A stretch of DNA of 64,000 bases from Treponema sp. (GCA_017548565.1 JAFYZU010000023.1:1-64000); one strand, 5' to 3'; positions 1-9,131 are shown, counted from the stretch's first letter. Translations and numbers: made by a program. The notes: generated by a model not told the origin, from the letters alone.

Positions 1-33
1 ATATTGGAGAAAATTGATTTAGGAGGATTCTAA
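1..33 (+). CDS. Possible C-terminal tail of an upstream gene
   Basis: The frame beginning at base 1 is open for ten codons (reading ILEKIDLGGF) and stops with TAA at 31-33, just after the ribosome binding site of the next gene. It may be the end of a gene lying off the left edge, but ten codons are too few to prove coding or name a family. Confidence 0.25.
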   Translation: MLEKIDLGGF

Positions 34-36
34 AAA

Positions 37-1770
37 GTGAAAAACATTTTAAAAAAACTATTTCTTGCAGGAATTATTTCCTGTTTTTTTTCTCCTTTCT
101 GTTTTTCAGCAGCTATAAAAGATTCAGTTTGTATCGTAAGAGGTAATTTATCTGATTCGACCGTAAAATTCCTGGAACAATATAAAAATGAAATAAAACA
201 AAAGGGTTATATTTCTTATTCATCGTTAATTGATTCATATTTAAAAGGAAGATTCGGCTCTGGATTTGTGTGTTATGCTTCAAACGGAAAAAGATATATC
301 ATTACAAACAGACATGTTGTTAATAATTTTGATTCTGTAAACGTTCAGTTTGAAAATGAAGACGGTTCATATACAGATTATAAAGGTTTAAAAATTCTAG
401 CTTTAAGTGATACACTTGATATAGCGATAATTGAAGTCCCTGCAGGATTTAATAAACCGGCACTTTCATTCAGCAATGGAGCTTTGAAAGACGGTTATGA
501 TGTTATTTCGGCAGGCTTCCCGGGTCTCGGTAATGAACCAATGTGGCAGCTTGGAAAAGGTTCTGTTACAAATGCAAAAGCCCGTATAAAAGAACTTCTT
601 GATCCTTCTGTTTCAACCTTGATTCAGCATTCTGCAGAAGTTGATTCAGGTAATTCAGGTGGCCCTCTTTTAATTAAAGACAATTCTGCTGCGGGTTATT
701 CTGTTGTAGGTGTTAATACGTGGAAGGCTTCTTACCGTCAGAATACAAATTATTCTATTCCTGCTGCAGTAATTAAAAAGTTCTTAAATGAAGCGGTATC
801 AAAATCAAACAGTGCTGCGACAATTGATTTACGTCTTGAAGAATTTAAAAAGGTTTTAGATGATTCTGAAAAAGATTATTCTTTTCTGGCAGAATTTATT
901 TCCAGCGATATGGTTTTAGCGAAGGGAGGAGATGCTTTTATTTCTGTTTTGCAGAAGGCTCCGTCGGAAATAAAGAATCGTGTTGTATATACTTTTAATG
1001 AAGATCCTCTTGAAGGATTAAAACATGCGCTTTGTTATGATATCTGGAAAAAACTTCATATTGATGACGGTGTAAAAGAATATTCTGTTGAAACTTCAAA
1101 AGCTGCTTCAAACGAAACAATCGTGAATTTTAAAATTGCTGAACAGGATATAAAATCAAAATGGATTTTAAATCAGGGAAGATGGTGTTTGTATGAGATT
1201 GCAGAGATTAATGAGAAGCCTAAAATAGAAAAAAAAGGAAAGGGAAAAGCAGGAAAAAATGCTGACACCAGTTCAACATCATCTGATAATTCTCTTCTGA
1301 CTTTTGAAAATCCGTTTGAATTTTCAATCAGCGGAGGACCAGCCTTTAATAAAAATTCATCTGTTCCTTTATTTCAGATAAACGCTGATGCCTTGTTACA
1401 ATATATTACGATGGGCTTTTGTTTATATTCGACACGAATGTCTGCACCGGTCGATACTTTTTCTGATAATTATGTAATGCAGAATCTTATGCTATCTGGA
1501 GCGAATGTTGGGCTTAGACTTCCTTTGAAGTCCGGGATTTTTATTTTTGAACCAAAGCTTAATTTTTGTCTTTGTTTTGTAAATCTTTTTCAGATGGAAA
1601 AAGTTATGGGAGTTGGATTCGGTATAGGTGGAGGACTTGAAATTACAATTATTTGTTCCGAGGCTTTTGGAATTGTTATAGGAACAGATTATATTCATAC
1701 ATTCTTTAAAAAGAATTCTGCAGGAAACCTTAACACTACTGCAGGAATTAAATTTTCAGTTAGCAATTAA
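37..1770 (+). CDS. Exported trypsin-like serine protease with C-terminal beta-barrel-like region
   Basis: The start is GTG, set by AGGAGG at 21-26. A signal peptide (about residues 1-25) is followed by a chymotrypsin/HtrA-type protease domain (about 70-260) with a visible triad: His93 in TNRHVV, Asp128 in LDIAII and Ser207 in GNSGGP. A middle region (about 265-400) has no recognised fold. After a Lys/Gly/Ser-rich linker near 400-420, the last 150 residues alternate Gly/aromatic strands and end in KFSVSN, resembling a small outer-membrane beta-barrel. No PDZ domain is evident, so it is not a classical DegP. The inferred role is envelope or surface proteolysis, with the barrel as anchor. It heads a run of exported-protein genes; the next gene starts 12 nt later. 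The protease assignment is firm; the barrel is inferred from composition. Confidence 0.8.
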   Translation: MKNILKKLFLAGIISCFFSPFCFSAAIKDSVCIVRGNLSDSTVKFLEQYKNEIKQKGYISYSSLIDSYLKGRFGSGFVCYASNGKRYIITNRHVVNNFDSVNVQFENEDGSYTDYKGLKILALSDTLDIAIIEVPAGFNKPALSFSNGALKDGYDVISAGFPGLGNEPMWQLGKGSVTNAKARIKELLDPSVSTLIQHSAEVDSGNSGGPLLIKDNSAAGYSVVGVNTWKASYRQNTNYSIPAAVIKKFLNEAVSKSNSAATIDLRLEEFKKVLDDSEKDYSFLAEFISSDMVLAKGGDAFISVLQKAPSEIKNRVVYTFNEDPLEGLKHALCYDIWKKLHIDDGVKEYSVETSKAASNETIVNFKIAEQDIKSKWILNQGRWCLYEIAEINEKPKIEKKGKGKAGKNADTSSTSSDNSLLTFENPFEFSISGGPAFNKNSSVPLFQINADALLQYITMGFCLYSTRMSAPVDTFSDNYVMQNLMLSGANVGLRLPLKSGIFIFEPKLNFCLCFVNLFQMEKVMGVGFGIGGGLEITIICSEAFGIVIGTDYIHTFFKKNSAGNLNTTAGIKFSVSN

Positions 1771-1782
1771 CAGGAGGATAAA

Positions 1783-2322
1783 ATGTTAAAAAAAATAAAT
1801 ATTTGTTTATTATGTTCAGTAGTGCTTTTTTTTGCAGGCTGTAGTTCTTTATCTGTGGAATCAGATAATACTGAAAGGCCAAAACCTAAAACTTTTGCAG
1901 AAATAGCGGAAGGTTATGGACCAGATAGTTATGCACTTATTTATTGTAGTCATACTTCGTATAAGTTGTATCAGCAGAATCCAAAAATAGGATATAAGAT
2001 GTATTATAGTAAGCAAAAGGGCAATTCTCTTAGTGATACTAATTACTGCAGTTATGTAGGCCCTGTCCCGGTTGGAAGTGAATTTGCAATTGTAGAAACA
2101 AGTTATTATGGAAATGGTAGTATCACAATTGAATGGATTCATGGGATTCAGGGAGTTGATTTTGTCATAACGAAACCAGGCTTATATTATATGGACTTTT
2201 TTGACAAGAAACATAAAAAGGAACTTGCTACAACAAGATATCTTCTGGAAGTTGTACAAGGAACTGAATGGGAAATCGTTGTTCAGAAAAGAATAGAGGA
2301 GTTGGAAAATGCAAAGAAATAA
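1783..2322 (+). CDS. Lipoprotein of unknown function
   Basis: A 179-residue protein with a lipoprotein signal: a positively charged start, a hydrophobic stretch and the lipobox FAGC, with the lipidated Cys near residue 20. AGGAGG lies just before the ATG. The mature part is rich in Tyr and predicted beta strands and ends in a short charged helix; it shows an SSxSVES-type spacer but no motif I recognise. It sits 12 nt after the protease gene and overlaps the next gene by 14 nt, so the three are probably co-transcribed and act in the envelope. Function is unknown. Confidence 0.75.
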   Translation: MLKKINICLLCSVVLFFAGCSSLSVESDNTERPKPKTFAEIAEGYGPDSYALIYCSHTSYKLYQQNPKIGYKMYYSKQKGNSLSDTNYCSYVGPVPVGSEFAIVETSYYGNGSITIEWIHGIQGVDFVITKPGLYYMDFFDKKHKKELATTRYLLEVVQGTEWEIVVQKRIEELENAKK

Positions 2323-2884
2323 AATTATTTTAATTCTGTTTGTTTTATTATCATGTTTATCTGCAGTATTTGCTCAGGAGGTTGTTCCGAAGTCTGTAAA
2401 AGTTCCTAAAGTCTCCGACAGAGTCATTCTGGTTGGTCGTGTTGTTTATAAAACACCTGTAGACCGTGAAGCAAGAATTCCAGAAGTAAAAGAAGATTAT
2501 GAAGATTTCAGTTCTGAGGATTCATTTCGGCTGCGATACGGGGAACAATCCTATTCAAATGAATACATCATTGGAAAACCTTTCTTTTTTGAAGTCAGGA
2601 GAGATTACCAAAAAAAGCAGGTTCCATTATATTATTTTAATGCTTTTTTATTTGACAGGACTGACTACAGATTTATTCTTCCTTTATTTGTAAATGTGGT
2701 TGTTCCTGACGGTGTAAAATTTGCTTACATCGGTACCTTTGAATATGATCTTGATTATGCCCTTAATGTAAAAGGTGTCAAGCGTTATGATGAATATGAT
2801 TTGGCGTGTGAATGGCTTAAGGTTGCAACAGGAAATGAAAACGTTGAATTGATTCGCTGTGAGCTTGTTCCTATGGAGGAATAG
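2309..2884 (+). CDS. Exported protein of unknown function
   Basis: 191 residues with a cleavable signal peptide (MQRNKIILILFVLLSCLSAV, then FAQE). The mature part looks beta-rich, with many charged and aromatic residues and no recognised catalytic motif. Its ATG lies inside the end of the preceding lipoprotein gene (14-nt overlap), indicating translational coupling. A Cys in the signal (LLSC) could serve as a spirochaetal lipobox, so it may instead be a lipoprotein. Placement after a protease and a lipoprotein suggests a periplasmic or surface role; no function can be assigned. Confidence 0.7.
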   Translation: MQRNKIILILFVLLSCLSAVFAQEVVPKSVKVPKVSDRVILVGRVVYKTPVDREARIPEVKEDYEDFSSEDSFRLRYGEQSYSNEYIIGKPFFFEVRRDYQKKQVPLYYFNAFLFDRTDYRFILPLFVNVVVPDGVKFAYIGTFEYDLDYALNVKGVKRYDEYDLACEWLKVATGNENVELIRCELVPMEE

Positions 2885-2961
2885 GTTTATTAATCTGCAG
2901 TTTATAAAAATAAATTGTTTTTGTTTTTAAAAAGTGTTATTATCTTTATAGGGGTAAATAT

Positions 2962-3972
2962 ATGCGTTCTGTAAAGATTTTATCATTATCATTTTTATTA
3001 TTTATAACAGGTTCTCTGGCTTTCGCGGGAAGTAATTCTTACATAAAAATCACTTCGCCGGAGCCGGATGAATATCAGTATGCCTATAATGACAGCTTGA
3101 AAAATTATAAGGTTACCATAACGGGTTCTGTATCGGCAGATTGTGTTTCTATCAGAGCTTTGTGGTCACCGGTAAGCTTTAAGGTTCTTGAAGAATACCT
3201 TGTAAACAGAAAGAAAAATCCTGGTGAAGACAGTTACATTGATGATTTTGTATTGAAGCAGTACAAAAAAGGGGAACGCTCGTTCATCTATAATGTATCG
3301 GGTGGTCTTGATAATCTTCAGTACGGTTCAAATTATTATAAATTCGTAGCAACTTTTTCTGACGGTTCAATTAAAATCTGTGATTTCCAGCTTTATGTCT
3401 ATAATGGCGGTGCTGCAGAAAGAGGAAAACCTGTAATTTATCTTTATCCTCAGACTGAACAGAAAATTTCGGTAAAGGTTGAACCAGAGGGTGGCGTTAC
3501 AAAATCTATTCCTGAATATAAAAACGGATGGTATGTTTCTGCAACTCCTGAAAGTGTAATTACAAATCTTTCCGATAAAGAAGAATTCCCTTATCTTTTC
3601 TGGGAAAGCGATGATTATTCAGAAGAGATTGATATGACAAGCGGATTTGTCGTTGAAACTAAAAAGCTCCAGTCATTCTTTGAAGAAAAACTTGCTTTGC
3701 TCGGTTTGAATGAAATTGAAATAAAGGATTTTACTGAATTCTGGGTACCTGAGCTTCAGGGTAAAAAATATGTTTTCATCACATTCTACTCTCAGGAACG
3801 TATCGATGAAGAAGCACCTTTAACAGTAAAACCTGCTCCTGATACAGTAATCCGTGTATTCTTTGATCATAAAAAACTCGACAAAAAGATTAAAGTAAAA
3901 CCACAGGAATTGACCGGTAAAGAACGAAAGGGCTTTACAGTCGTTGAATGGGGCGGAAAACGATATAAATGA
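2962..3972 (+). CDS. Exported protein with KPVIYLYP-type domain
   Basis: 336 residues with a signal peptide ending near SLAFAG (residue 23). The N-terminal part (about 25-150) looks like an Ig-like beta-sandwich. It is followed by GKPVIYLYPQ (near residue 155), a motif that recurs in many otherwise uncharacterised exported bacterial proteins, and a beta-rich C-terminal region with VVEWGGKRYK at the end. No catalytic residues are recognised. A GGGG-containing RBS lies before the ATG, and 77 AT-rich bases separate it from the upstream operon, so it may have its own promoter. Its last four bases (ATGA) overlap the start of the Memo-family gene, implying coupling. Confidence 0.7.
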   Translation: MRSVKILSLSFLLFITGSLAFAGSNSYIKITSPEPDEYQYAYNDSLKNYKVTITGSVSADCVSIRALWSPVSFKVLEEYLVNRKKNPGEDSYIDDFVLKQYKKGERSFIYNVSGGLDNLQYGSNYYKFVATFSDGSIKICDFQLYVYNGGAAERGKPVIYLYPQTEQKISVKVEPEGGVTKSIPEYKNGWYVSATPESVITNLSDKEEFPYLFWESDDYSEEIDMTSGFVVETKKLQSFFEEKLALLGLNEIEIKDFTEFWVPELQGKKYVFITFYSQERIDEEAPLTVKPAPDTVIRVFFDHKKLDKKIKVKPQELTGKERKGFTVVEWGGKRYK

Positions 3973-5582
3973 TATTAAATCATTTTCTGCATAATAAAAA
4001 AAATGCAGTTAAACCGTTCCTTTTCGGGACGGTTTTATTTTTGATTATCTTAATCTCATGTAAAAAAACACATATCGTGAATTCCTATCAGCCGAAATCA
4101 ACTGATACCGTGCAGTATTTTTATTACAAGGATACTGATATGTGGAACCATATTTTTGCATCTACGCAGAAATTCGTAATTCCGGATGCAGTTCCCCGCT
4201 CAATGCTGATTCCTCATCACGATATTACGATTGGAAGACAGAACAGCTTTTATAAGGCAGTATCTGAAAAAATCCAGCCATCCGTAATCGTTCTTGTTTC
4301 TCCTGATCATTTTGAAAAAGGGAAAAAGCTTATTACTGTTCCGGATAAAATATCCTTTGAAACTCCACAGGGAAACATGAATGTAAACCATGAACTGATT
4401 TTTTTTCTGCAGAATGATGATGAAATAGGAAAGTATGTTTCGGTTCAGGACGATGTGTGGCCGGGTGAACACGGAATTTATTCTCATACTCCTTTTTTGA
4501 AAAAATATTTTCCTGACGCACAGTTTGTTCCGATCCTTGTAAAATCTCTTTCAACCGATGATGAGTTTAAAATCTTTTCAAAGCTTGGTGCTCTTCTTTC
4601 AAGGCTTCTTGGTCCTGATTCCCTTTTGATTGCATCTGTTGACTGCTCTCATTATCAGATTCCTTCAGTTACCGCTTTTCATGATGAGGTAACAATCAAT
4701 ACGTTTTTGAATTATGAGGATCCGCGTTTTGCAGAAATTGACAGTCCTGAGTCGGTCGAAGTTCTTTATTCCTTCAATAATGCGCGTAATGCCCTGAACC
4801 CTGTTTTATTAGATCATTCTTCGACTTATGATTATATTTCAGATGATATGGTTGTCTGTACTTCTCATCTTTATATGACTTTTTATGATGATGAAAAATC
4901 TTCCGTTGATTTTTATGAGGCGGTAAAAAATACGCCCCAGCGTACAAGAGTAAACGAGGATTGCATAAAGCAGACGATACTGATTGCGGGAAGCGGAAAA
5001 ACAGAGGCCGGAATCCGACGTACATGGAAATGGGACAGATATAAAACCTCAGAGGATAAAGCAGAAATTCTTCTTCATGATGCTGCGGGGACAGAAGCAC
5101 GTTTCTTTTATGGATTTGATGCGCTGATTTTTGATCCCAAAGCCGATACACTTTATGAGCAGAAGGTTCACGATACTCTTTTAAGGATCCGCACAATCAA
5201 ACAGTCTGCTTTTTCAGTAAATAGTTTTGATTGTTCAAACAATCTGAATGAGCACAAGAGCGTTAATATTCTTGAAGTGATTTTACAGGATGATAAAAAG
5301 GTTCCCGATATAGAATCGGTTAAAGCATTTTTTGATTTTTATGATGTAATTGTCTTTCGTGATGATGAAGGTAAAGTTGATGCACAGATGTATTGCAGAT
5401 CATCAAAAAAATCATCTGATGATATTCGTTGTGTAAATCTTGGAATATGCAGCGGTAAAGGAAAAATCAGGGGTGCTGTTGCTTTATTAAATTTTTACGA
5501 TGATTCAATTGATTTACTTACCCTTGACTATCAGGGTAGAAACGGCCGGATGCCTGCAATATATCAGTTTGGAGATGAATGA
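3969..5582 (+). CDS. Memo-family (AmmeMemoRadiSam B-like) lipoprotein with extra C-terminal domain
   Basis: 537 residues. The N-terminus has a hydrophobic stretch ending in LIISC-like sequence (LIILISC, Cys31), a lipoprotein signal. Residues about 75-310 match the Memo fold: the metal-ligand positions of human MEMO1 appear as PHHDI (His83/His84), SPDHFEKG (His114) and SVDCSH (Cys226), with GEHG near 167. Memo proteins are metal-binding and, in bacteria, usually cytosolic and linked to AMMECR1 and a radical SAM protein; neither partner is nearby. Residues about 330-537 form a further domain I do not recognise. Overlaps the upstream stop by 4 nt and ends 1 nt before a convergent gene. Family assignment is good; the reaction is unknown. 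Confidence 0.75.
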   Translation: MILNHFLHNKKNAVKPFLFGTVLFLIILISCKKTHIVNSYQPKSTDTVQYFYYKDTDMWNHIFASTQKFVIPDAVPRSMLIPHHDITIGRQNSFYKAVSEKIQPSVIVLVSPDHFEKGKKLITVPDKISFETPQGNMNVNHELIFFLQNDDEIGKYVSVQDDVWPGEHGIYSHTPFLKKYFPDAQFVPILVKSLSTDDEFKIFSKLGALLSRLLGPDSLLIASVDCSHYQIPSVTAFHDEVTINTFLNYEDPRFAEIDSPESVEVLYSFNNARNALNPVLLDHSSTYDYISDDMVVCTSHLYMTFYDDEKSSVDFYEAVKNTPQRTRVNEDCIKQTILIAGSGKTEAGIRRTWKWDRYKTSEDKAEILLHDAAGTEARFFYGFDALIFDPKADTLYEQKVHDTLLRIRTIKQSAFSVNSFDCSNNLNEHKSVNILEVILQDDKKVPDIESVKAFFDFYDVIVFRDDEGKVDAQMYCRSSKKSSDDIRCVNLGICSGKGKIRGAVALLNFYDDSIDLLTLDYQGRNGRMPAIYQFGDE

Positions 5583-5583
5583 T

Positions 5584-5805
5584 TTATTTTTCATCCTCTG
5601 ATTCTTCTGCTTCGTTCTTCTGCTCGTTTTCTTTAGGTTTGTTTACTACAATCATTTTTTTCTTAAGCTTAGGTTTGCGTCTTCTGTAATTTACGATTCT
5701 ATATGAAAAATCTATGACTAAAATCACTGCGAACAGAGTAATAAGAACCTTAGGATTCGTGATAACCTTTATAAAAAGATTAAAAAATGTCTTTAAATCA
5801 ATCAT
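5584..5805 (-). CDS. Small single-pass membrane protein
   Basis: Taken from the ATG at 5805 (MIDLKTFFN), giving 73 residues; a TTG at 5871 would add 22 residues but has no ribosome binding site and runs into the recQ promoter region. A transmembrane helix (about 16-35, PKVLITLFAVILVIDF) is followed by a Lys/Arg-rich patch and an acidic Glu/Asp/Lys tail, giving an inside-positive topology. No family recognised. Its stop is 1 nt from the stop of the convergent Memo-like gene. Confidence 0.55.
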   Translation of the reverse strand: MIDLKTFFNLFIKVITNPKVLITLFAVILVIDFSYRIVNYRRRKPKLKKKMIVVNKPKENEQKNEAEESEDEK

Positions 5806-5881
5806 ATTAAAATTATCGGTTTTTTTTGAAAATTTTATTAAAAAACTTCCTTTTTTTAACTTTTGAAACAATATATATAGT

Positions 5882-7384
5882 ATGGATGTTTCGTTTGAAG
5901 ACTCTGTATCAATAATCGCCCGTGAGAGATTCGGAATTAAATATCTTTATCCTTGGCAGAGGCTGGTAGTCGCCAATATTCTAGAGGCATATGACTATTA
6001 CCGAATGATGAAGAATCTGTCAGAAAGCGAGAAAAGTAAATTTGAATATGAAAATCATGATTCGTTTTGTTCAGGCAGGCAGATTGTTTTGCTGCCCACA
6101 GGAGCTGGAAAATCATTGTGTTTTCAGATTCCTGCTGTTATTCTGGACGGACCAACGCTTGTGGTTTATCCTTTGCTGGCACTTATGTCTGATCAGCAGA
6201 GAAGACTTGAGGAATGTAACATTGATTGTGTTGTTCTGAAGGGCGGGCAGTCGAGAGATGAACGGAAAGAATTGTTTGAAAGAGTTCAAAACGGGACAAA
6301 AGTGATTCTGGCGAATCCTGAGGTTTTGGAGAATGACAGTTTATTGTCTTCTCTTAAAACCTTGGGTATCTGCCATGTTGCGATTGATGAAGCCCATTGT
6401 GTTTATGAATGGGGTAAATCGTTCAGACGTTCATATTTGAGTTTAAATAAGGTTTTGATCGAACTTTGTGTTCCGCTTGTAACTGCATTTACTGCTACAG
6501 CTTCGCCTGAGGTTCTGGAAAATATTTCACGGATACTGTTTGATGGAGAAGTTCATGTTGTGCGAAGCGAGAGTGACAGGGAAAATATTCATTATTATGT
6601 CAGGTATTCGTCTGCTAAAACAAAGGATGTTTTGTTTCTGGCGAAAACTGAACAAAAACCGATGATTGTGTTCTGTGGTACAAGAAAAAAATCTGAAGAT
6701 ATGGCACGTGATCTTAATGTATGCTTTGGTGAAGGAACATCTTTGTTTTATCATGCAGGTTTACAGAAAAGTGAAAAAAAAAGTGTTGAAGAATGGTTTT
6801 ATAACAGCAAAAAAGGAATTCTTTGTGCTACCTGTGCTTATGGAATGGGAGTCGACAAGAAGGATATTAAGACTGTTGTTCATCTTGAACCGCCGTCTAC
6901 TGTTGAAGCATATATTCAGGAAGCGGGGCGTGCAGGAAGAGATGGAAGTATTGCAAAGGCATTTATGCTCTGGAGTCTTGAAGATTCGAAAAAGTTCGGT
7001 GCGTTTGGAATTAACTCAAGGGAACGGATGGTAAAGGAATTTGCAGAAACCGATACGTGCAGAAGACAGGTTTTATTGGATGCTCTTGGTGCCGAAAAGA
7101 CTGTATGCAGCGGATGTGATGTATGTGATAATGTAAAGAACACGTCGGATTGGGAGATTACATATTCCATTATAAAGAAGAATAGAAATTTTTATAATGA
7201 GATGGAAATTGAAGAAAGAATTTTTTCAGATATGAATGTACGTTATAGAAAGAGTATAGAGAAAAATATATGGACACATGCAGACAGCGTTGAAGTTATA
7301 AGACAGCTTAAAGAGAGCGGAAAAATAAAAGAAGCCGGACTGTTATGGAAGGGAAGGCTGCGTGCAGTTTCCCTTAATCCATGA
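5882..7384 (+). CDS. recQ: RecQ-type ATP-dependent DNA helicase
   Basis: 500 residues, SF2 helicase. Visible motifs: LPTGAGKSLCFQ (Walker A, near residue 78), IDEAHCVYEWG (DEAH box, near 165), TAFTATASP (motif III) and QEAGRAGRDG (motif VI, near 345). CRRQVLLDALG, then CSGCDVC, supply the four Cys of the RecQ zinc-binding subdomain. A HRDC domain is not evident and the protein is shorter than E. coli RecQ (about 610), so it is a compact RecQ or a RecS-like form. It unwinds DNA 3'-5' in recombination and repair. No Shine-Dalgarno sequence precedes the ATG; an AT-rich -10-like box lies a few bases upstream. Its 3' end overlaps the convergent OmpA-like gene by 11 nt. Confidence 0.9.
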   Translation: MDVSFEDSVSIIARERFGIKYLYPWQRLVVANILEAYDYYRMMKNLSESEKSKFEYENHDSFCSGRQIVLLPTGAGKSLCFQIPAVILDGPTLVVYPLLALMSDQQRRLEECNIDCVVLKGGQSRDERKELFERVQNGTKVILANPEVLENDSLLSSLKTLGICHVAIDEAHCVYEWGKSFRRSYLSLNKVLIELCVPLVTAFTATASPEVLENISRILFDGEVHVVRSESDRENIHYYVRYSSAKTKDVLFLAKTEQKPMIVFCGTRKKSEDMARDLNVCFGEGTSLFYHAGLQKSEKKSVEEWFYNSKKGILCATCAYGMGVDKKDIKTVVHLEPPSTVEAYIQEAGRAGRDGSIAKAFMLWSLEDSKKFGAFGINSRERMVKEFAETDTCRRQVLLDALGAEKTVCSGCDVCDNVKNTSDWEITYSIIKKNRNFYNEMEIEERIFSDMNVRYRKSIEKNIWTHADSVEVIRQLKESGKIKEAGLLWKGRLRAVSLNP

Positions 7385-8660
7385 TAGTTATTTCTACACG
7401 ACGGTTTCTGCTTCTTCCTTCTTCTGTGTTATTAGAAGCAACAGGTTCTCTGGATCCTTTTCCCTGAGTAAAAATGTGTTTTTCATCGCGGACATCAAGT
7501 TCAATAAGGTAAGAGGCAACACTTTGGGCGCGTTGTTCAGAAAGCTTTTGGCGTGCATTCTGAGTTCCTCTTGCGGCACAATGACCGGTGATAAGAAGAT
7601 CATTTTTGTATTGCTTCAGAATCTCTGCTATTTTTTTAAGCTTGATTTTTTCACTTTCAAGAAGAATGTCTGAATCAGGCTCAAACTGGATGTTTTCAAT
7701 ACTGATTGTCAATCCTTTTTCGCCTTTAGTAATGTTGATATTATCAAGATCCTGAATCGCTTTTTGAATTTCATTGAGCTTGTCATCATTGTTTACGGAT
7801 TTGTATTCGGTAACTTCTCCGTGAGCTTTTCCCCGAAATTCAAATTTCGTGCCGTCTATTGCATAAAAGATAATCTGAAATTCTTCGATGTAGTGATCTA
7901 TGTTACCGAGTTTATTATCCCACCAGATTGTTTCTTTGCAGACTCCGGCTCCCTTTAAGTAATATTCACCATTATTGATATTTGCCTGAGAATTGTTCTG
8001 ATAAAACTGATATGAAACTTCGATAACCTGGAGTTCTTTGTTATCAATCACTTCATTTCTTACATATTTGTATTTTGCTGTAAAAGGAATGCTGATTGCT
8101 TTTTTCATGTTGAACAGTTCCCTGAAATCGTGAACTTCTTTTCCTTCGCTTGTCCAGGTATCGCCGGGAGACAGCGGTTTGTCAGGAAATGAGGGAACGG
8201 AAAAAACAGTTGGTAAAAAAGAATCGCTTGAATCAGTAATTTTCCCATTTATAGTTCTTGTTGTTGTAACAAAATTCTCATCGCCCCACGAAAGATGATT
8301 TCCTGTTTTATTCATGAGAGTGTTTTGAGTTGTCATGTAAGTTGTATATAAACGTGCAGATTTATCATCATTCTGTTCCTGAACTGTAGTTGAAATTCTG
8401 TTAATGAATTGAGTTGTATTATTAAGAACATCATTGAGATAGGCTTCTTCATTTACTTCACTTGTATGCAGAAGTGAATCACCTTCGTTCTGTTTGAATT
8501 GAAAGAGAATTGATGCAGAAGAAGAATTGGAAACAGCTGATGAGGTGGTAGAAGGAGAAGATCCATTGGTCTTTTTCAACTGATTGAAAATTCCTTCCTG
8601 AGCTGATGAAAATCCGCATAAACATAAAATAACAAAAACAATGAAAAATAATCTTTTCAT
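7374..8660 (-). CDS. Exported OmpA-like peptidoglycan-associating protein
   Basis: 428 residues from the ATG at 8660, which AGGAG at about 8669-8673 supports; an in-frame TTG six bases further out sits against that RBS and is unlikely. A signal peptide ends near FSSAQE. Residues about 30-300 form a beta-rich domain of unknown type. The C-terminal 110 residues are an OmpA/MotB domain: IQFEPDSDILL, ITGHCAARGT, LSEQRAQSVASYL and GRSRNRRVEI carry the Asp and Arg that bind meso-diaminopimelate or its equivalent. Likely tethers the envelope to peptidoglycan. It overlaps the recQ 3' end by 11 nt. Confidence 0.85.
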   Translation of the reverse strand: MKRLFFIVFVILCLCGFSSAQEGIFNQLKKTNGSSPSTTSSAVSNSSSASILFQFKQNEGDSLLHTSEVNEEAYLNDVLNNTTQFINRISTTVQEQNDDKSARLYTTYMTTQNTLMNKTGNHLSWGDENFVTTTRTINGKITDSSDSFLPTVFSVPSFPDKPLSPGDTWTSEGKEVHDFRELFNMKKAISIPFTAKYKYVRNEVIDNKELQVIEVSYQFYQNNSQANINNGEYYLKGAGVCKETIWWDNKLGNIDHYIEEFQIIFYAIDGTKFEFRGKAHGEVTEYKSVNNDDKLNEIQKAIQDLDNINITKGEKGLTISIENIQFEPDSDILLESEKIKLKKIAEILKQYKNDLLITGHCAARGTQNARQKLSEQRAQSVASYLIELDVRDEKHIFTQGKGSREPVASNNTEEGRSRNRRVEITIMD

Positions 8661-8711
8661 ATACAACTCCTGTTATGGCATTTATCTGTTAAATTATCGG
8701 ATAATTCTGCC

Positions 8712-8717
8712 TATAAT
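8712..8717 (+). promoter_or_regulatory. -10 box, probable leaderless start
   Basis: TATAAT ends 6 nt before the ATG at 8724 and no Shine-Dalgarno sequence is present. A -35 near 8687-8694 is weak. Transcription starting 6-7 nt after the box would begin at the start codon. Confidence 0.5.
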
Positions 8718-8723
8718 AAATAC

Positions 8724-9131
8724 ATGGAACAATTATTAAACAAATATAATCTTATTTTGTTACTTTTTATAATTCTTACCGTGATATTATTTATTTCTTT
8801 AATTATTCAGAAATTTAAATTTAATTCAATGATAAAATCAATACGTGCGGATGCCATAAAAAGATCCAGGGCTGTAATCGGTGGTCAGATATCTGAGCAG
8901 GTAGCGCCATTTTTACCTGATTTTCCATGTGATGCCGCTGATGTAAAGTTTATAGGTAAACCAGTAGATTTTATAGGATTTGTGGGACTTTCTAAAACTG
9001 ATAAGGTCGATGAAATTGTTTTTATAGAAGTTAAAACCGGAGATTCTAAATTAAGTGATCGTGAAAAAGAAGTGAAAAGGGCAGTGGAAGAAAAAAGAGT
9101 ACGATATGTGCAATATACAAGAAGATGCTGA
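8724..9131 (+). CDS. Membrane-anchored nuclease-like protein (Holliday junction resolvase-related, COG4741 type)
   Basis: 135 residues. One N-terminal transmembrane helix (about 9-28) is followed by a basic region (AIKRSRAVIGGQISEQVAP) and a small domain with PVDFIGF and IVFIEVKTG, which fits the Asp...(Glu)xLys core of PD-(D/E)XK nucleases. This matches predicted secreted or membrane endonucleases distantly related to archaeal Holliday junction resolvase. Substrate unknown. Probably leaderless (-10 box 6 nt upstream). The stop codon falls inside the first of three hairpin repeats. Confidence 0.7.
   Translation: MEQLLNKYNLILLLFIILTVILFISLIIQKFKFNSMIKSIRADAIKRSRAVIGGQISEQVAPFLPDFPCDAADVKFIGKPVDFIGFVGLSKTDKVDEIVFIEVKTGDSKLSDREKEVKRAVEEKRVRYVQYTRRC

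Noticed and set aside
4774-5196. A 140-codon minus-strand frame inside the Memo-like gene
   Set aside because: Lies wholly within a gene with clear family motifs; its Cys/His/Arg-rich translation looks like an antisense shadow.
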